DNA of 64,000 nt from Verticiella sediminum. GTDB taxonomy: Bacteria > Pseudomonadota > Gammaproteobacteria > Burkholderiales > Burkholderiaceae_B. A program made the position numbers and the translations under genes. The stretch's first letter is position 1. Every line of letters starts with the position of its first letter. The notes beneath the pieces are model-generated. The model saw only the letters and a list, made by a program, of their open reading frames with translations, was not told the origin of the DNA and searched no databases. This document shows, piece after piece, positions 34,953-43,478 of the stretch. The DNA lies in the NCBI RefSeq assembly GCF_007558815.1, contig NZ_VLTJ01000003.1:1-64000 (forward strand), written 5' to 3'.

Positions 34953-35972
34953 ATGACCCGAGCCATCAGTCTGGCCCTGCAGGGCGGGGGTTCCCATGGC
35001 GCCTTCACGTGGGGCGTGCTGGATCGCCTGCTGGAAGACGAGCGTGTGCACGTCGAAGCCCTGAGCGGGACCAGTTCCGGCGCGATGAACGCAGCGATTC
35101 TCACGGCAGGCTATGCCCGGGGCGGCGCCGCGGGCGCGCGCGACGCGCTCGAGCGCTTCTGGCGCACGATCAGCGAGTATTCCAGCCTGAGCCCGGTACA
35201 GCGCAACTGGACCGACCACCTCACCGGCACCTGGAACCTGGACAGCTCGCCCGGCTACCTCTGGAGCAACTGGTTCTCTTCGCTGTTCTCGCCCTACCAG
35301 ACCAATCCTTTCAACCTGCATCCCCTGCGCGACATCCTGCGCCAGCAGCTCGACATCGACGCGCTGCACGCCTGCACCGACATCCGCATCTTCGTGGCCG
35401 CCACCAACGTGCGCACAGGGCGCGCCCGCGTCTTCCAGCGCGAGGATGTCACGATCGACGCCCTGCTCGCCTCGGCCTGCCTGCCGCACATCTATCAGGC
35501 GGTCGAGATCGACGGCGAAGCCTACTGGGACGGCGGCTACATGGGCAACCCGGCGATCTGGCCGCTGATCTACAACACCGAGACCGCCGACGTGGTGCTG
35601 GTGCAGATCAACCCGCTGCGCCGCGAGAGCGTGCCGCGTACGCCGAGCGAGATCGCCAATCGCCTGGACGAGATCGCGTTCAACTCGTCGCTGATGCACG
35701 AGATGCGCGCGATCGCCTTCGTGCAGCGGCTGCTCGAGCAGGACGCCCTGCGCGAGCCGGTGGCTTCGCGCTACAAGAACGTGCGCATGCACATGCTGTC
35801 GGACGAAGCGGGCATCGCCGCGCTCGGCCCGAGCAGCAAGGCCAACGCCGAACGCAACTTCGTCACACACCTGAAGAACCTGGGCCGCGCCTGCGCCGAG
35901 CAATGGCTGACGCGGCATTACGACGATCTCGGCAAGCGCTCCAGCCTGAACATCCGCGAGACGTTCCTGTAG
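34953..35972 (+). CDS. Patatin-like phospholipase
   Basis: A 339-residue serine acylhydrolase. The oxyanion loop GGGSHGAF (about residues 11-18), nucleophile elbow GTSSG (about 39-43) and dyad aspartate DGGYMGNP are all present, so it should be active. No signal peptide; cytoplasmic or granule-associated action is likely. It resembles the bacterial patatin group that includes predicted lipases near PHB genes. CAGGAGTTCGC gives the ribosome site for ATG 34953; an upstream in-frame ATG at 34902 falls in the promoter patch. Confidence 0.9.
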   Translation: MTRAISLALQGGGSHGAFTWGVLDRLLEDERVHVEALSGTSSGAMNAAILTAGYARGGAAGARDALERFWRTISEYSSLSPVQRNWTDHLTGTWNLDSSPGYLWSNWFSSLFSPYQTNPFNLHPLRDILRQQLDIDALHACTDIRIFVAATNVRTGRARVFQREDVTIDALLASACLPHIYQAVEIDGEAYWDGGYMGNPAIWPLIYNTETADVVLVQINPLRRESVPRTPSEIANRLDEIAFNSSLMHEMRAIAFVQRLLEQDALREPVASRYKNVRMHMLSDEAGIAALGPSSKANAERNFVTHLKNLGRACAEQWLTRHYDDLGKRSSLNIRETFL

Positions 35973-36061
35973 GGGCGAGGGGGCAGAGACGTCCTCTCGC
36001 GCAATACTCCTGGGCAAGCGGAACTTCGGTGGCGATGCGTCTTACGGCCACGCACCGCGAG

Positions 36062-36080
36062 GTTTAAACTTCGTCTAGAC
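36062..36080. promoter_or_regulatory. Tandem palindromic operator of the mazEF-like pair
   Basis: GTTTAAAC (36062-36069) and GTCTAGAC (36073-36080) are both perfect 8-bp palindromes fitting GTYTARAC. They start 11 bases apart, about one helical turn, and each is followed by TT. They lie 17-35 bases upstream of the antitoxin ATG, the usual position for autoregulation by the antitoxin or the toxin-antitoxin complex. Confidence 0.55.
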
Positions 36081-36096
36081 TTGCCTGGGAGCGATC

Positions 36097-36351
36097 ATGA
36101 CAGAGGCGGTGCTCGATATCAAACGTTGGGGCAACAACCTCGGTGTGCGGCTGCCAGCGGCCGTGGCCAAAGCCGCGCGCCTGCACGTGGACCAGCGCGT
36201 GCACATCACGGTGCAAGGCGAAAACGTCATCATCTCCCCTGTGCGCGACGAAGTCCTCACGCTGGAACAGCGACTGGCCCGTTTCGATCCGCAGCGCCAT
36301 GGCGGCGAAGCCATGCCCACCGCCGCAACGCTGGGCGCGGAACGCTGGTGA
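36097..36351 (+). CDS. mazE: MazE-like (AbrB/SpoVT fold) antitoxin
   Basis: An 84-residue antitoxin. Residues 1-50 form the swapped-hairpin DNA-binding domain (IKRWGNNLGVRLPAAVAKAARL, matching the MazE pattern with the NNLGVRLP core). The acidic/flexible C-terminus (DEVLTLEQRLARFDP) should wrap around the toxin. Length equals E. coli MazE (82). The stop overlaps the toxin GTG start by 4 bases, giving coupled translation. It probably represses its own promoter through the tandem palindromes upstream. Confidence 0.88.
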   Translation: MTEAVLDIKRWGNNLGVRLPAAVAKAARLHVDQRVHITVQGENVIISPVRDEVLTLEQRLARFDPQRHGGEAMPTAATLGAERW

Positions 36352-36752
36352 GTACAGCCTCTCGTCGCACGTGGATACCCGGCCGGCAGGAAGTCATCTG
36401 GATCGACTGCAACCCGCAGCGCGGACAGGAAATGCGCGATGTGCATCCCTTTCTCGTGCTTTCGCCCCAAGCGTTCAACGCCCGCACGTCGCGGGTCATC
36501 GGCCTACCCATGACGACAGCGGCGTACAACGCGGACAATCCGTTCGCCGTCCCGGTGGGCGTGGCCAGCGGACGCAAGGCCGGTCAGACGAGCTATGTGC
36601 TTTGCCACCAGCCCAAGTCCTTCGACTGGCGTCTGCGTAGCGGTGCGCCCCATCCGCTGAAGCGCATTCCCGACGCCCGTTTTGCCGAAGTCCTGGACGT
36701 TCTCAATCAGATCGTGCAGTTGGGTTCGGTCAGAACTGATAGCGCAGATTGA
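36348..36752 (+). CDS. mazF: MazF/PemK-family endoribonuclease toxin
   Basis: A 134-residue toxin starting at GTG within GTGA. PGRQEVIWIDCNPQRGQEMRDVHPFLVLS and GLPMTT follow the MazF/ChpB pattern in which an Arg in the GQExR loop and a Thr of PMTT form the RNase site. Such toxins cut mRNA at short sequence motifs and are held inactive by MazE. The C-terminus is some 20 residues longer than E. coli MazF, and its last 23 bases overlap the convergent TonB receptor gene. It looks intact. Confidence 0.88.
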   Translation: MSTASRRTWIPGRQEVIWIDCNPQRGQEMRDVHPFLVLSPQAFNARTSRVIGLPMTTAAYNADNPFAVPVGVASGRKAGQTSYVLCHQPKSFDWRLRSGAPHPLKRIPDARFAEVLDVLNQIVQLGSVRTDSAD

Positions 36753-39159
36753 GCAGGACGGTGCGCGGTGTGCCCCAGCTATACGTGTTGTAGAACGACA
36801 TGAGCGTGTAGTACTTCTTGTCGAAGAGATTCTCCACGCTCAGAGTCGCCGACAGATGCCTGTCGAACTCGTAGCGCGCCATGGCGTCGAACAGCCAGCG
36901 CGAGGCCATCCGGTGCTCCACCGTGCCGTGTACGGGATTGCTGACGTCGGCCCAGGTCTTGCCTTGCCAGCGCGCACCGCCGCCCAGCGTCAGGCCGCGC
37001 AGGGCGCCCGACAGCCGATAGGTGGTGTACAGGCTGAACTGGTTGGACGGGTCTTCCGTGCTGACCCGCTCGCTGTCCAGGCGCGACACCTGGTGGGTGT
37101 AGCCGGCGTGCACCTGCCAGTTCGGCAGCACTTCGCCGCTCAGCGTCGCTTCGAACCCGCGCGTGGTCACGCCATCCACGGCGCGGTATGCAACGCCGCC
37201 CGACGGCGTCGTGCCGCCGGTCGCCTCGGCATAGTTGTCCTGCTTGATGCGAAAGTACGCGAGGCTGCCGTTGACCCGGCCGTCGAAGAACTCAGCCTTC
37301 ATGCCGGCCTCCAGGCTCTTGCCTTCGAGGGGGTCGAGGGTACGTCCCGCTTCATCCTGTGCGGATTGCGGGTTGAAGATGCCGGTATAGCTGCCGTACA
37401 GCGAGAAGTTGCGGTTCAGGTCGTAGACCACGCCGGCGTAGGGCACGAACACGCCGGATTCGTCCTGCCCTTGTTCGGCATTGCGATAGCGCGCCCAGCG
37501 CCCGCCCGTGATCACCTTCAGGTCGTCGCGCAGGTTCCAGCGCCCGGCCGCATACACGCCGCGTTCGTGCGTGGTTTCCTCGTTCTCGTAGGGGGCACTC
37601 CACACGGGTTCCGGCACGTCGCCGTTCCAGCCGTAGAAATCCGCCACCGTGCCGTCGTACGCGCCGGGGCCGTAGCCGGTGTTGGTCCAGTGCCGTTTGG
37701 CGATGCTGCCGCCCAGCACCAGTTCGTGCTTGCGGCCGAAGAGTTCGAATGGGCCGCTTGCATAGACGTCTGCCGCGTCGCTCACGGTCTTGCCGATGTA
37801 TTCACCCAGCCACAAACTGGTGCCGCTGCCGTCGGCAGGGTTCGGATTGCCCGCCCCGATCGAGCCCAATTGGGCGTCATAGCCGTTGATCTGGTGATTG
37901 AGCTGCAGCTTCACGACCCAGTCGTTGGCGAAGTTGTGCTCCAGCGTCGCGAACGCCGTACGCGTGTATTGTTCCCAGTTGCTCCAGCGCGCGGCCGGAC
38001 TGTACGAGCGCGACGTGCGATTGAAGTTGCCCTCGCTGTCGAAGAGCGGGATACCGCCCCACGTCGAGCCGCGCGGCGTGTTGTTCTGGTAGTCGGCGCC
38101 GATGGTGAGCAGGGTGTCGGACGTGAGGTCCGCCTCGAGCACGCCGTAGAACACGGGGGTGCGCCGGCGGTAGTTGTCCAGGTGCGAATGCTTGTCCTCG
38201 TATGCCGCGACCGCACGGGCGCGCACCGAGCCCGAAGCATTCAGCGGGCCGCTCACATCGAGCTCGCCGCGGTAGGTGTCATAGGTGCCCACGCCCGCGC
38301 TGACATGCCCCTGGAACTCGCGCGTGGGCCGCTTGCGCACGAGGTTGATGGTGGCGCCCGGGTCGCCTGCGCCGGTGAGCAGACCGGTCGCGCCCTTGAG
38401 CACCTCGACACGGTCGTAGATTGCCATGTCGCTGAGCGTGTTGCCGGCCGAGTAGGCCGAATTGCGCTGCATGGGAATGCCGTCGTACTGGAAGTTGTTG
38501 ATCGCGAAGCCGCGAGACCAGTACACGGTGCGCTCGCTGTCGAAGGTGGTGATGGTCACGCCGGGTGTGTGCTCCATCACCTTGTCGATGGACGTGAGGT
38601 TGAAGTCGTCCATTTCCTGGCGCGTCACCACGCTCAGCGACTGGGGTGTCTCGCGCGGCGTGAGCACGATGCGTGTCGACGTGGCGATGGTGCCGGAGGT
38701 GTAGGAACCTGTGCCCTCGGTGATGTCGCCGAGCTGGTTGCCGGTGACTTCGATCGACCCGAGCTGGGCCACCGCGCCGGCCGCGGGGGCGGCGGACGCA
38801 GGCGCGGCCTGCAGACCGTAGTTTCCGCGGGTGTCACGGGTCGCACGCAGGCCCGAACCTGCGAGCAGCGCGTCCAGGCCCTGCTCCACCGTGTAGCGTC
38901 CGCTCAGGCCGGGCGTACGCCTGCCGTCGGTGAGCTGCGCATCGAACGACAGCACGATACCGGCGGCGCCGGCGAATTGGCTCAGGGCAGGCCCCAGCGG
39001 CCCGGGCGGGATCTGGAATGCCTGCGCCGCCGCGCCGCGGCCGGCTGCGGGTGCGGCCTCGGCCGCGTGCGCCGCCGAGGCGCTCAAGGCGCATGACAGC
39101 GCCAGCCAGACGGCGCCGGCCAAGGGCGCAGCCGCGCGGTGTAAGGGGAGTTTCGACAC
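36730..39159 (-). CDS. TonB-dependent siderophore receptor with N-terminal STN signalling domain
   Basis: An 809-residue outer-membrane receptor. Signal peptide to about residue 32. The secretin/TonB N-terminal domain (about 40-120; IPPGPLGPALSQFAGAAGIVLSF) is the kind that talks to FecR. A plug follows (RETPQSLSVVTRQEMDD, VEVLKGATGLLTGAGDPG, INLVRKRP) and then a 22-strand barrel ending in Phe. It belongs to the FpvA/FhuE-like ferric siderophore receptor group. Transcribed after fecI and fecR, it is the expected target of that sigma factor. Its 3' end overlaps mazF on the other strand by 23 bases. Confidence 0.93.
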   Translation of the reverse strand: MSKLPLHRAAAPLAGAVWLALSCALSASAAHAAEAAPAAGRGAAAQAFQIPPGPLGPALSQFAGAAGIVLSFDAQLTDGRRTPGLSGRYTVEQGLDALLAGSGLRATRDTRGNYGLQAAPASAAPAAGAVAQLGSIEVTGNQLGDITEGTGSYTSGTIATSTRIVLTPRETPQSLSVVTRQEMDDFNLTSIDKVMEHTPGVTITTFDSERTVYWSRGFAINNFQYDGIPMQRNSAYSAGNTLSDMAIYDRVEVLKGATGLLTGAGDPGATINLVRKRPTREFQGHVSAGVGTYDTYRGELDVSGPLNASGSVRARAVAAYEDKHSHLDNYRRRTPVFYGVLEADLTSDTLLTIGADYQNNTPRGSTWGGIPLFDSEGNFNRTSRSYSPAARWSNWEQYTRTAFATLEHNFANDWVVKLQLNHQINGYDAQLGSIGAGNPNPADGSGTSLWLGEYIGKTVSDAADVYASGPFELFGRKHELVLGGSIAKRHWTNTGYGPGAYDGTVADFYGWNGDVPEPVWSAPYENEETTHERGVYAAGRWNLRDDLKVITGGRWARYRNAEQGQDESGVFVPYAGVVYDLNRNFSLYGSYTGIFNPQSAQDEAGRTLDPLEGKSLEAGMKAEFFDGRVNGSLAYFRIKQDNYAEATGGTTPSGGVAYRAVDGVTTRGFEATLSGEVLPNWQVHAGYTHQVSRLDSERVSTEDPSNQFSLYTTYRLSGALRGLTLGGGARWQGKTWADVSNPVHGTVEHRMASRWLFDAMARYEFDRHLSATLSVENLFDKKYYTLMSFYNTYSWGTPRTVLLNLRYQF

Positions 39160-39286
39160 AGCAGACCTCGACGATGGGTGAGTGGATGAGCTGAGTCGAA
39201 CGAGACCGCGACGAGGGACAATCGCCGAGGAGGGCAGACCTATGTGCAGCGCCGAGAATGCCAGTCGCGCCGCGCGCCACGCCGCG

Positions 39287-40267
39287 CTACGCGGCGGCGG
39301 GCTCGACCGTTACCCAGTATCGCGAGCGGTGCCGGATGCGAACCGGCAGTGCGCGCTGCACGGCATCCAGGGCGCGATCGGTGTCGCTCAGGGGGAAGGC
39401 CCCGGAAATCCGCAGTTCGGCCACGGCCGGGTCGCAGCCCAGGTAGCCCGGCCGGTAGCGCGATAGCTGTTGGAGCAGGCGGACGAGCGGCCAGGCATCG
39501 ACGATCAGCAGGCCGCGCATCCAGGCATCGTCGGACGGTGCCAGGGGCCGAGGCGGCGCCACGTGCCGGGCATCGAAACGGCACTGCCAGCCCGCGGCCA
39601 GCGGCACCCTGCGAGAAGCCGCGCCCGCCGGATGGATCTGCACGGCATGCTCGAACACGCTCACCTTCGTCTCCTCGTTCCCCACGTCCACCGCGAAGCG
39701 GGTGCCGAGGGCCCGCAGCCGGCCGTGCGGTGTATCGATCACGAAAGGACGGGCCGGCACATGGGGATCGGCCGCCGTGCGGATCATCACCCGCCCCTCC
39801 CGCAGCCGCAGGGCACGTTCAGCCGGGCCGTAGCGCACGTCCAGCGCGCTGCGGGTATCGAGCATGAGCCGCGAGCCATCCGCCATCACGATCGATCGCT
39901 GCTCGCCCGTGCCGGTGCGCACGTCCGCGCTCCATTCGCGCCAGGACACCAGGCGCGAGCCCGCCCAGCCGCCGCCCGCCAGCGTGGCGACCAGCAGCAG
40001 GCGCCGGCGCATCTGGCGCCGGCCGTCCCGCGTAGCGGCGGTGCGCAGGGTGTGCGCCGATAGCTCGGCAGGCACTGCGTTCAGCTCGCCGCGCAGGCGC
40101 TCCACCAGCCGCCAGGCCCAGGCATGGATCGGATGCTCGTCGAGCCACCGCTGATGGGCATGGATGTCTTCCGGGCGCACGCCTTCGTCGCACAGGCGCA
40201 CGTGCCACCGGGCGGCGGCGCGGATCGCCTCGCGCCTGGCATCGTCGAGGGCCGGCGCGGCGCTCAC
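39287..40267 (-). CDS. fecR: FecR-family anti-sigma factor / sigma regulator
   Basis: A 326-residue inner-membrane protein: cytoplasmic DUF4880 domain (RWHVRLCDEG through HPIHAWAWRLVERL), one transmembrane helix (RRLLLVATLAGGGWAGSRL, about residues 85-103), and a periplasmic FecR domain (GEQRSIVMADGSRLMLDTRSALDV; RPFVIDTPHGRLRALGTRFAV). It relays occupancy of the receptor's STN domain to FecI. The start is GTG at 40267, overlapping the sigma factor stop by 4 bases. Confidence 0.9.
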   Translation of the reverse strand: MSAAPALDDARREAIRAAARWHVRLCDEGVRPEDIHAHQRWLDEHPIHAWAWRLVERLRGELNAVPAELSAHTLRTAATRDGRRQMRRRLLLVATLAGGGWAGSRLVSWREWSADVRTGTGEQRSIVMADGSRLMLDTRSALDVRYGPAERALRLREGRVMIRTAADPHVPARPFVIDTPHGRLRALGTRFAVDVGNEETKVSVFEHAVQIHPAGAASRRVPLAAGWQCRFDARHVAPPRPLAPSDDAWMRGLLIVDAWPLVRLLQQLSRYRPGYLGCDPAVAELRISGAFPLSDTDRALDAVQRALPVRIRHRSRYWVTVEPAAA

Positions 40268-40812
40268 GAAAGGCCGGTGCCCGCGGCATCGTCGGCCAGC
40301 ATGACGAGCAGCGCATGCTCGGTGGCACGGGCCATGTACTTCTTCACGGAACTCACGGTGACGCCCAGACGCTGGGCGATCTGCGCATAGGGCATGCCCT
40401 CGAACTGCGAAAGCAGGAAGGCCTGGCGCACCTTGTCGCCCAGTCCGGCCAGCATCGCGTCCAGGCGATGCAGCGTCTGCAGGATCGCGGCGCACTCCTC
40501 GGCGGACGGCATGACGGCCTCGGGCAATTGCGCCAGAGTCTCCAGCCACGCCTGTTCCAGGCGCTTGCGCCGCAGATGGTCGATTGCGGCGCGCTGCGCC
40601 AGCGTCGCCAGGTAGCTGCGCGGTTCGCGCAGGCCGCCGATGATGGCGTCGTGGCCCGGGGTGCGCAGCAGCCGCACGAAGGTGTCGTGCGCCAGATCGG
40701 CCGCTTCGTGCGGGCATCCCAGCCGCCGGCGAAGCCAGTCGCGCAGCCAGCCCGCATGGTTCCCATAGAGCGCCGCAAGACGGGACGAGGCAAGGGCGGT
40801 GGGAGCGGACAT
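40264..40812 (-). CDS. fecI: FecI-like ECF sigma factor
   Basis: A 182-residue ECF sigma factor with region 2 ([33 protein letters not shown]) and region 4 ([32 protein letters not shown]), the classic FecI signature. It directs RNA polymerase to the receptor promoter when FecR signals siderophore binding. ATG at 40812 gives the standard N-terminus; a TTG 24 bases upstream is an alternative. A Fur-like box lies just upstream, so iron limitation should induce it. Confidence 0.91.
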   Translation of the reverse strand: MSAPTALASSRLAALYGNHAGWLRDWLRRRLGCPHEAADLAHDTFVRLLRTPGHDAIIGGLREPRSYLATLAQRAAIDHLRRKRLEQAWLETLAQLPEAVMPSAEECAAILQTLHRLDAMLAGLGDKVRQAFLLSQFEGMPYAQIAQRLGVTVSSVKKYMARATEHALLVMLADDAAGTGLS

Positions 40813-40837
40813 GGCGATGCAGGGCCGTGGATTCAAG

Positions 40838-40856
40838 AATGGTTCTTATTATTATT
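40838..40856. promoter_or_regulatory. Fur-box-like sequence upstream of fecI
   Basis: AATGGTTCTTATTATTATT on the plus strand (its complement contains AATAATAATAAGAA) resembles the Fur consensus at most positions of one half and sits 26 bases before the fecI start, in a sharply AT-rich patch within high-GC DNA. Confidence 0.5.
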
Positions 40857-40976
40857 TATGTATGCACCGGTGAATGCAAGGAACGGGCGTTGCCGCGCCG
40901 GCTTTGGCCGCAGGGGCGGGCACCGTCTATAGTCGAGGGCTTCTTCGCCACCCACGCCCCACACAGGTCCCACCCC

Positions 40977-41549
40977 ATGATCGGACGCCTCACCGGAACC
41001 CTGCTCGAAAAATCCCCGCCCATGGTGTGCATCGACGTGCAGGGGGTGGGCTACGAGGTGGACGTGCCCATGAGCACGCTCTATGCGCTGCCCGAGGTCG
41101 GGGCCCGGGCCACGCTGCTCACCCACCTGGTGGTGCGCGAGGACGCCCACGTGCTGTACGGCTTTGCCAGCGCGGCCGAGCGCGCGGCGTTTCGCCAGCT
41201 CATCCGCATCAGCGGCGTGGGCGCGCGCATCGCGCTCGCGGTGCTGTCCGGCATGACCGTGACCGAGCTGTCGCAGGCCGTCACCCTGCAGGAGGCCGGC
41301 CGGCTCACCCGCATTCCGGGCATCGGCAAGAAGACCGCCGAGCGGCTGCTGCTCGAGCTGCGCGGCAAGCTCGGCGCGGACCTCGGCCTGTCGGCCAACG
41401 CCCCCAGCGATGCCCAGGCCGACATCCTCAACGCCCTCACCGCCCTGGGCTATTCCGAGAAGGAATCCCTGGCCGCCCTCAAGAGCGTACCCGCAGGCGC
41501 CGCGGTGGCCGAGGGCATCAAGCTGGCGCTCAAAGCGCTCGCGCGCTGA
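40977..41549 (+). CDS. ruvA: Holliday junction branch migration protein RuvA
   Basis: A 190-residue protein with the full RuvA layout: OB-fold N-domain ([22 protein letters not shown]), two helix-hairpin-helix motifs ([31 protein letters not shown]) that grip the DNA junction, an acidic flexible linker and C-terminal domain III ([20 protein letters not shown]) that binds RuvB. Length is normal (190-205). It is flanked by fecI and a GntR regulator, with neither ruvC nor ruvB nearby in the window. Confidence 0.96.
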   Translation: MIGRLTGTLLEKSPPMVCIDVQGVGYEVDVPMSTLYALPEVGARATLLTHLVVREDAHVLYGFASAAERAAFRQLIRISGVGARIALAVLSGMTVTELSQAVTLQEAGRLTRIPGIGKKTAERLLLELRGKLGADLGLSANAPSDAQADILNALTALGYSEKESLAALKSVPAGAAVAEGIKLALKALAR

Positions 41550-41635
41550 GGCGAAGGCGGGGCCGGCCGACTCCCGCACCACGGCCCCGCGAAGCGCCGA
41601 AGCATTCTCGAACCTCGCATGCGCGCTGCGGCGCC

Positions 41636-41665
41636 TTGACTTTTCGCACCTGTAGTTTCTATAGT
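41636..41665 (+). promoter_or_regulatory. Strong sigma-70 promoter of the GntR/UTRA gene
   Basis: TTGACT (41636-41641), an 18-base spacer, and TATAGT (41660-41665). With initiation 6-8 bases past the -10 element, transcription would start at about 41672-41673, at the ATG itself, implying a leaderless message. Confidence 0.6.
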
Positions 41666-41674
41666 CTTAACTAT
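41661..41674. promoter_or_regulatory. Operator candidate overlapping the -10 element and start codon
   Basis: ATAGT-CTTA-ACTAT inverted repeat spanning the -10 hexamer and the first bases of the gntR start codon. Binding of the encoded regulator here would block its own transcription. Confidence 0.45.
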
Positions 41675-42449
41675 GGGAACTTTGAAGACCGATTCGCTGG
41701 CCCACAGCAATCAGCCGCTCTATCAGCAGCTCGCCACGGTATTTCGCCGCAAGATCGAAAGCGGCGAGTGGGCGGCCGGCATGCGCCTGCCCAGCCTGGA
41801 TGCGCTGTGCGCCGAACTCGGCTGCGGGCGCGTCACGGTGCGCAGTGCGCTGGCCGGGCTGGAGGCCGACGGGCTCATCAGCCGGGCCCGCGGCCAGGGC
41901 ACCTTCGTGCGCGAGCGCAAGCAGCCGGGCTTTTCCCACATCAATCTGGTCTATACCTGGCGCGATCTGGTCGAGTTCGGCCGCCACAGCGAGCTCGAGG
42001 CCGTCACCGACACCAGCGCGGTGCCGCTGGAGCTGCCGGCCTGGTGCTCCACCGAGGGCATCGTGGCCGAGCGCTACCAGCGCATGGAGCGCATCTACCT
42101 GCGCCAGGGCGTGCGCGTGTGCTTCAGCCTGGTCTACATCGCCTCGGACATCTACGAGCGCTATGCCGATCGTTTCCAGCACAGCGCCATCGCCACGGCG
42201 GTGGGCGAGACGCCCGAACTCGCCATCGGCCAGGCCCTGCAGAAAGTGATGATCAGCTCGGCGGGCGACGATACCGCCAGCCACCTGCACATCCCCGTCG
42301 GCTCCCCCATCGCGGAGGTGATCCGCCGTGTCTACGCACCGGATCACCGCCTCATCTATTGGTCGCGCGTGCATTTTCCCGGGCAGTACGTCCACATGGA
42401 CTTCGACCTGCTGCACCCGCGCACCAACGACTCTGCCCCGCAAGCCTAG
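41673..42449 (+). CDS. GntR-family regulator with UTRA ligand-binding domain
   Basis: A 258-residue HutC-type regulator: winged helix at residues about 14-80 (PLYQQLATVFRRKIESGEWAAGMRLPSLDALCAELGCGRVTVRSAL) and a C-terminal UTRA domain (about 95-250) for small-ligand sensing. It precedes a Bug receptor, hydroxyacyl-CoA dehydrogenase and decarboxylase-like gene on the same strand, 51 bases upstream of the first, so it is probably their repressor. Its own start codon coincides with the predicted transcription start. Confidence 0.9.
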   Translation: MGTLKTDSLAHSNQPLYQQLATVFRRKIESGEWAAGMRLPSLDALCAELGCGRVTVRSALAGLEADGLISRARGQGTFVRERKQPGFSHINLVYTWRDLVEFGRHSELEAVTDTSAVPLELPAWCSTEGIVAERYQRMERIYLRQGVRVCFSLVYIASDIYERYADRFQHSAIATAVGETPELAIGQALQKVMISSAGDDTASHLHIPVGSPIAEVIRRVYAPDHRLIYWSRVHFPGQYVHMDFDLLHPRTNDSAPQA

Positions 42450-42500
42450 CGCTGCGCGGGTTCCCTGCCTCTCCTGCATAACGACATCCACGAGACACCC

Positions 42501-43478
42501 ATGACTGCACGCTTTCTTCGCACCGCCCGCCGCTGGTTCGCCGCCCTCGGACTCGCCGCCGCGGCCGCAACCCCGGCGCTGGCCGCCTACCCCAGCCAGC
42601 CGATCACCCTGTTCGTGCCCTACGGTGCCGGCGGCACCACCGACCAGCTCGCCCGCGCGCTCGGCGAAGCCCTGGGCAAGCGCCTGGGCCAGACGGTGGT
42701 GGTCGACAACAAGCCCGGCGCCAACGGCACCATGGGCGTGATGCAGCTCAAGCGCGCCCGGCCCGACGGCTACACGCTGTCGATCATCCCCATGGGCGTG
42801 TTCCGCCAGCCCTACCTGCAGCAGGGCGGCGTGTCCTACGATCCGCTCAAGGACGTGACCTACATCTCGCAGGTGGCGGCCTACGGCTACGCCATCGCGG
42901 TGCTCGCGGACGCCAAGTGGAAGACCATCGACGAGCTGGTCGCCGACGCCAAGGCCCGCCCCGGGGAGATCAACTACGGCACGTCGGGTCTGTTCACCAG
43001 CAACCACCTGGCGATGGCAGAACTCGCACGCGCCACCGGCGCCGAGATGACCCACGTGCCGTTCAAGGGCGATGCCGAAGCGCTCTCGGCCCTCATGGGC
43101 AAGCACATCCAGGTGGTGTCCTCGACCAACACCGTGCTGCCCTTCGTGCAGTCCGGCCAGATGCGCGTGCTCGCCACCGCCGGCGCCACACGTCCCAAGG
43201 ATTTCGCCGACGCGCCCACGCTCCAGGAGGCCGGCTACCCGGTCGTCATGCTCTCGCCCATCGGCATCGGCGGCCCGGCCGGCCTGCCCGATGACATCGT
43301 GGCCAAGCTCGACGGCGCCATTGCCGACGCGCTGCGCGATCCGGCGTTCCAGGAGATGGTGGCGCGCTTCGGCCTGGAACTGGCCTACGCCGACCACGCC
43401 ACCTACGACGCCTGGGCGCGCCAGACCGTGGCGGACGAAAAGACCATCATCGAACGCCTCGCCAAGGAGATCCCGTGA
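42501..43478 (+). CDS. Bug-family (TctC-type) binding protein
   Basis: A 325-residue periplasmic protein with signal peptide to about residue 30 (ATPALAAYPSQ), LFVPYGAGGTTDQLARALGEAL and VVVDNKPGANGTMG. The YGAGGTTD loop is a common Bug variant. Its stop overlaps the next gene's GTG start by 4 bases, which ties ligand uptake to the 3-hydroxyacyl-CoA dehydrogenase-like enzyme. Confidence 0.92.
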   Translation: MTARFLRTARRWFAALGLAAAAATPALAAYPSQPITLFVPYGAGGTTDQLARALGEALGKRLGQTVVVDNKPGANGTMGVMQLKRARPDGYTLSIIPMGVFRQPYLQQGGVSYDPLKDVTYISQVAAYGYAIAVLADAKWKTIDELVADAKARPGEINYGTSGLFTSNHLAMAELARATGAEMTHVPFKGDAEALSALMGKHIQVVSSTNTVLPFVQSGQMRVLATAGATRPKDFADAPTLQEAGYPVVMLSPIGIGGPAGLPDDIVAKLDGAIADALRDPAFQEMVARFGLELAYADHATYDAWARQTVADEKTIIERLAKEIP

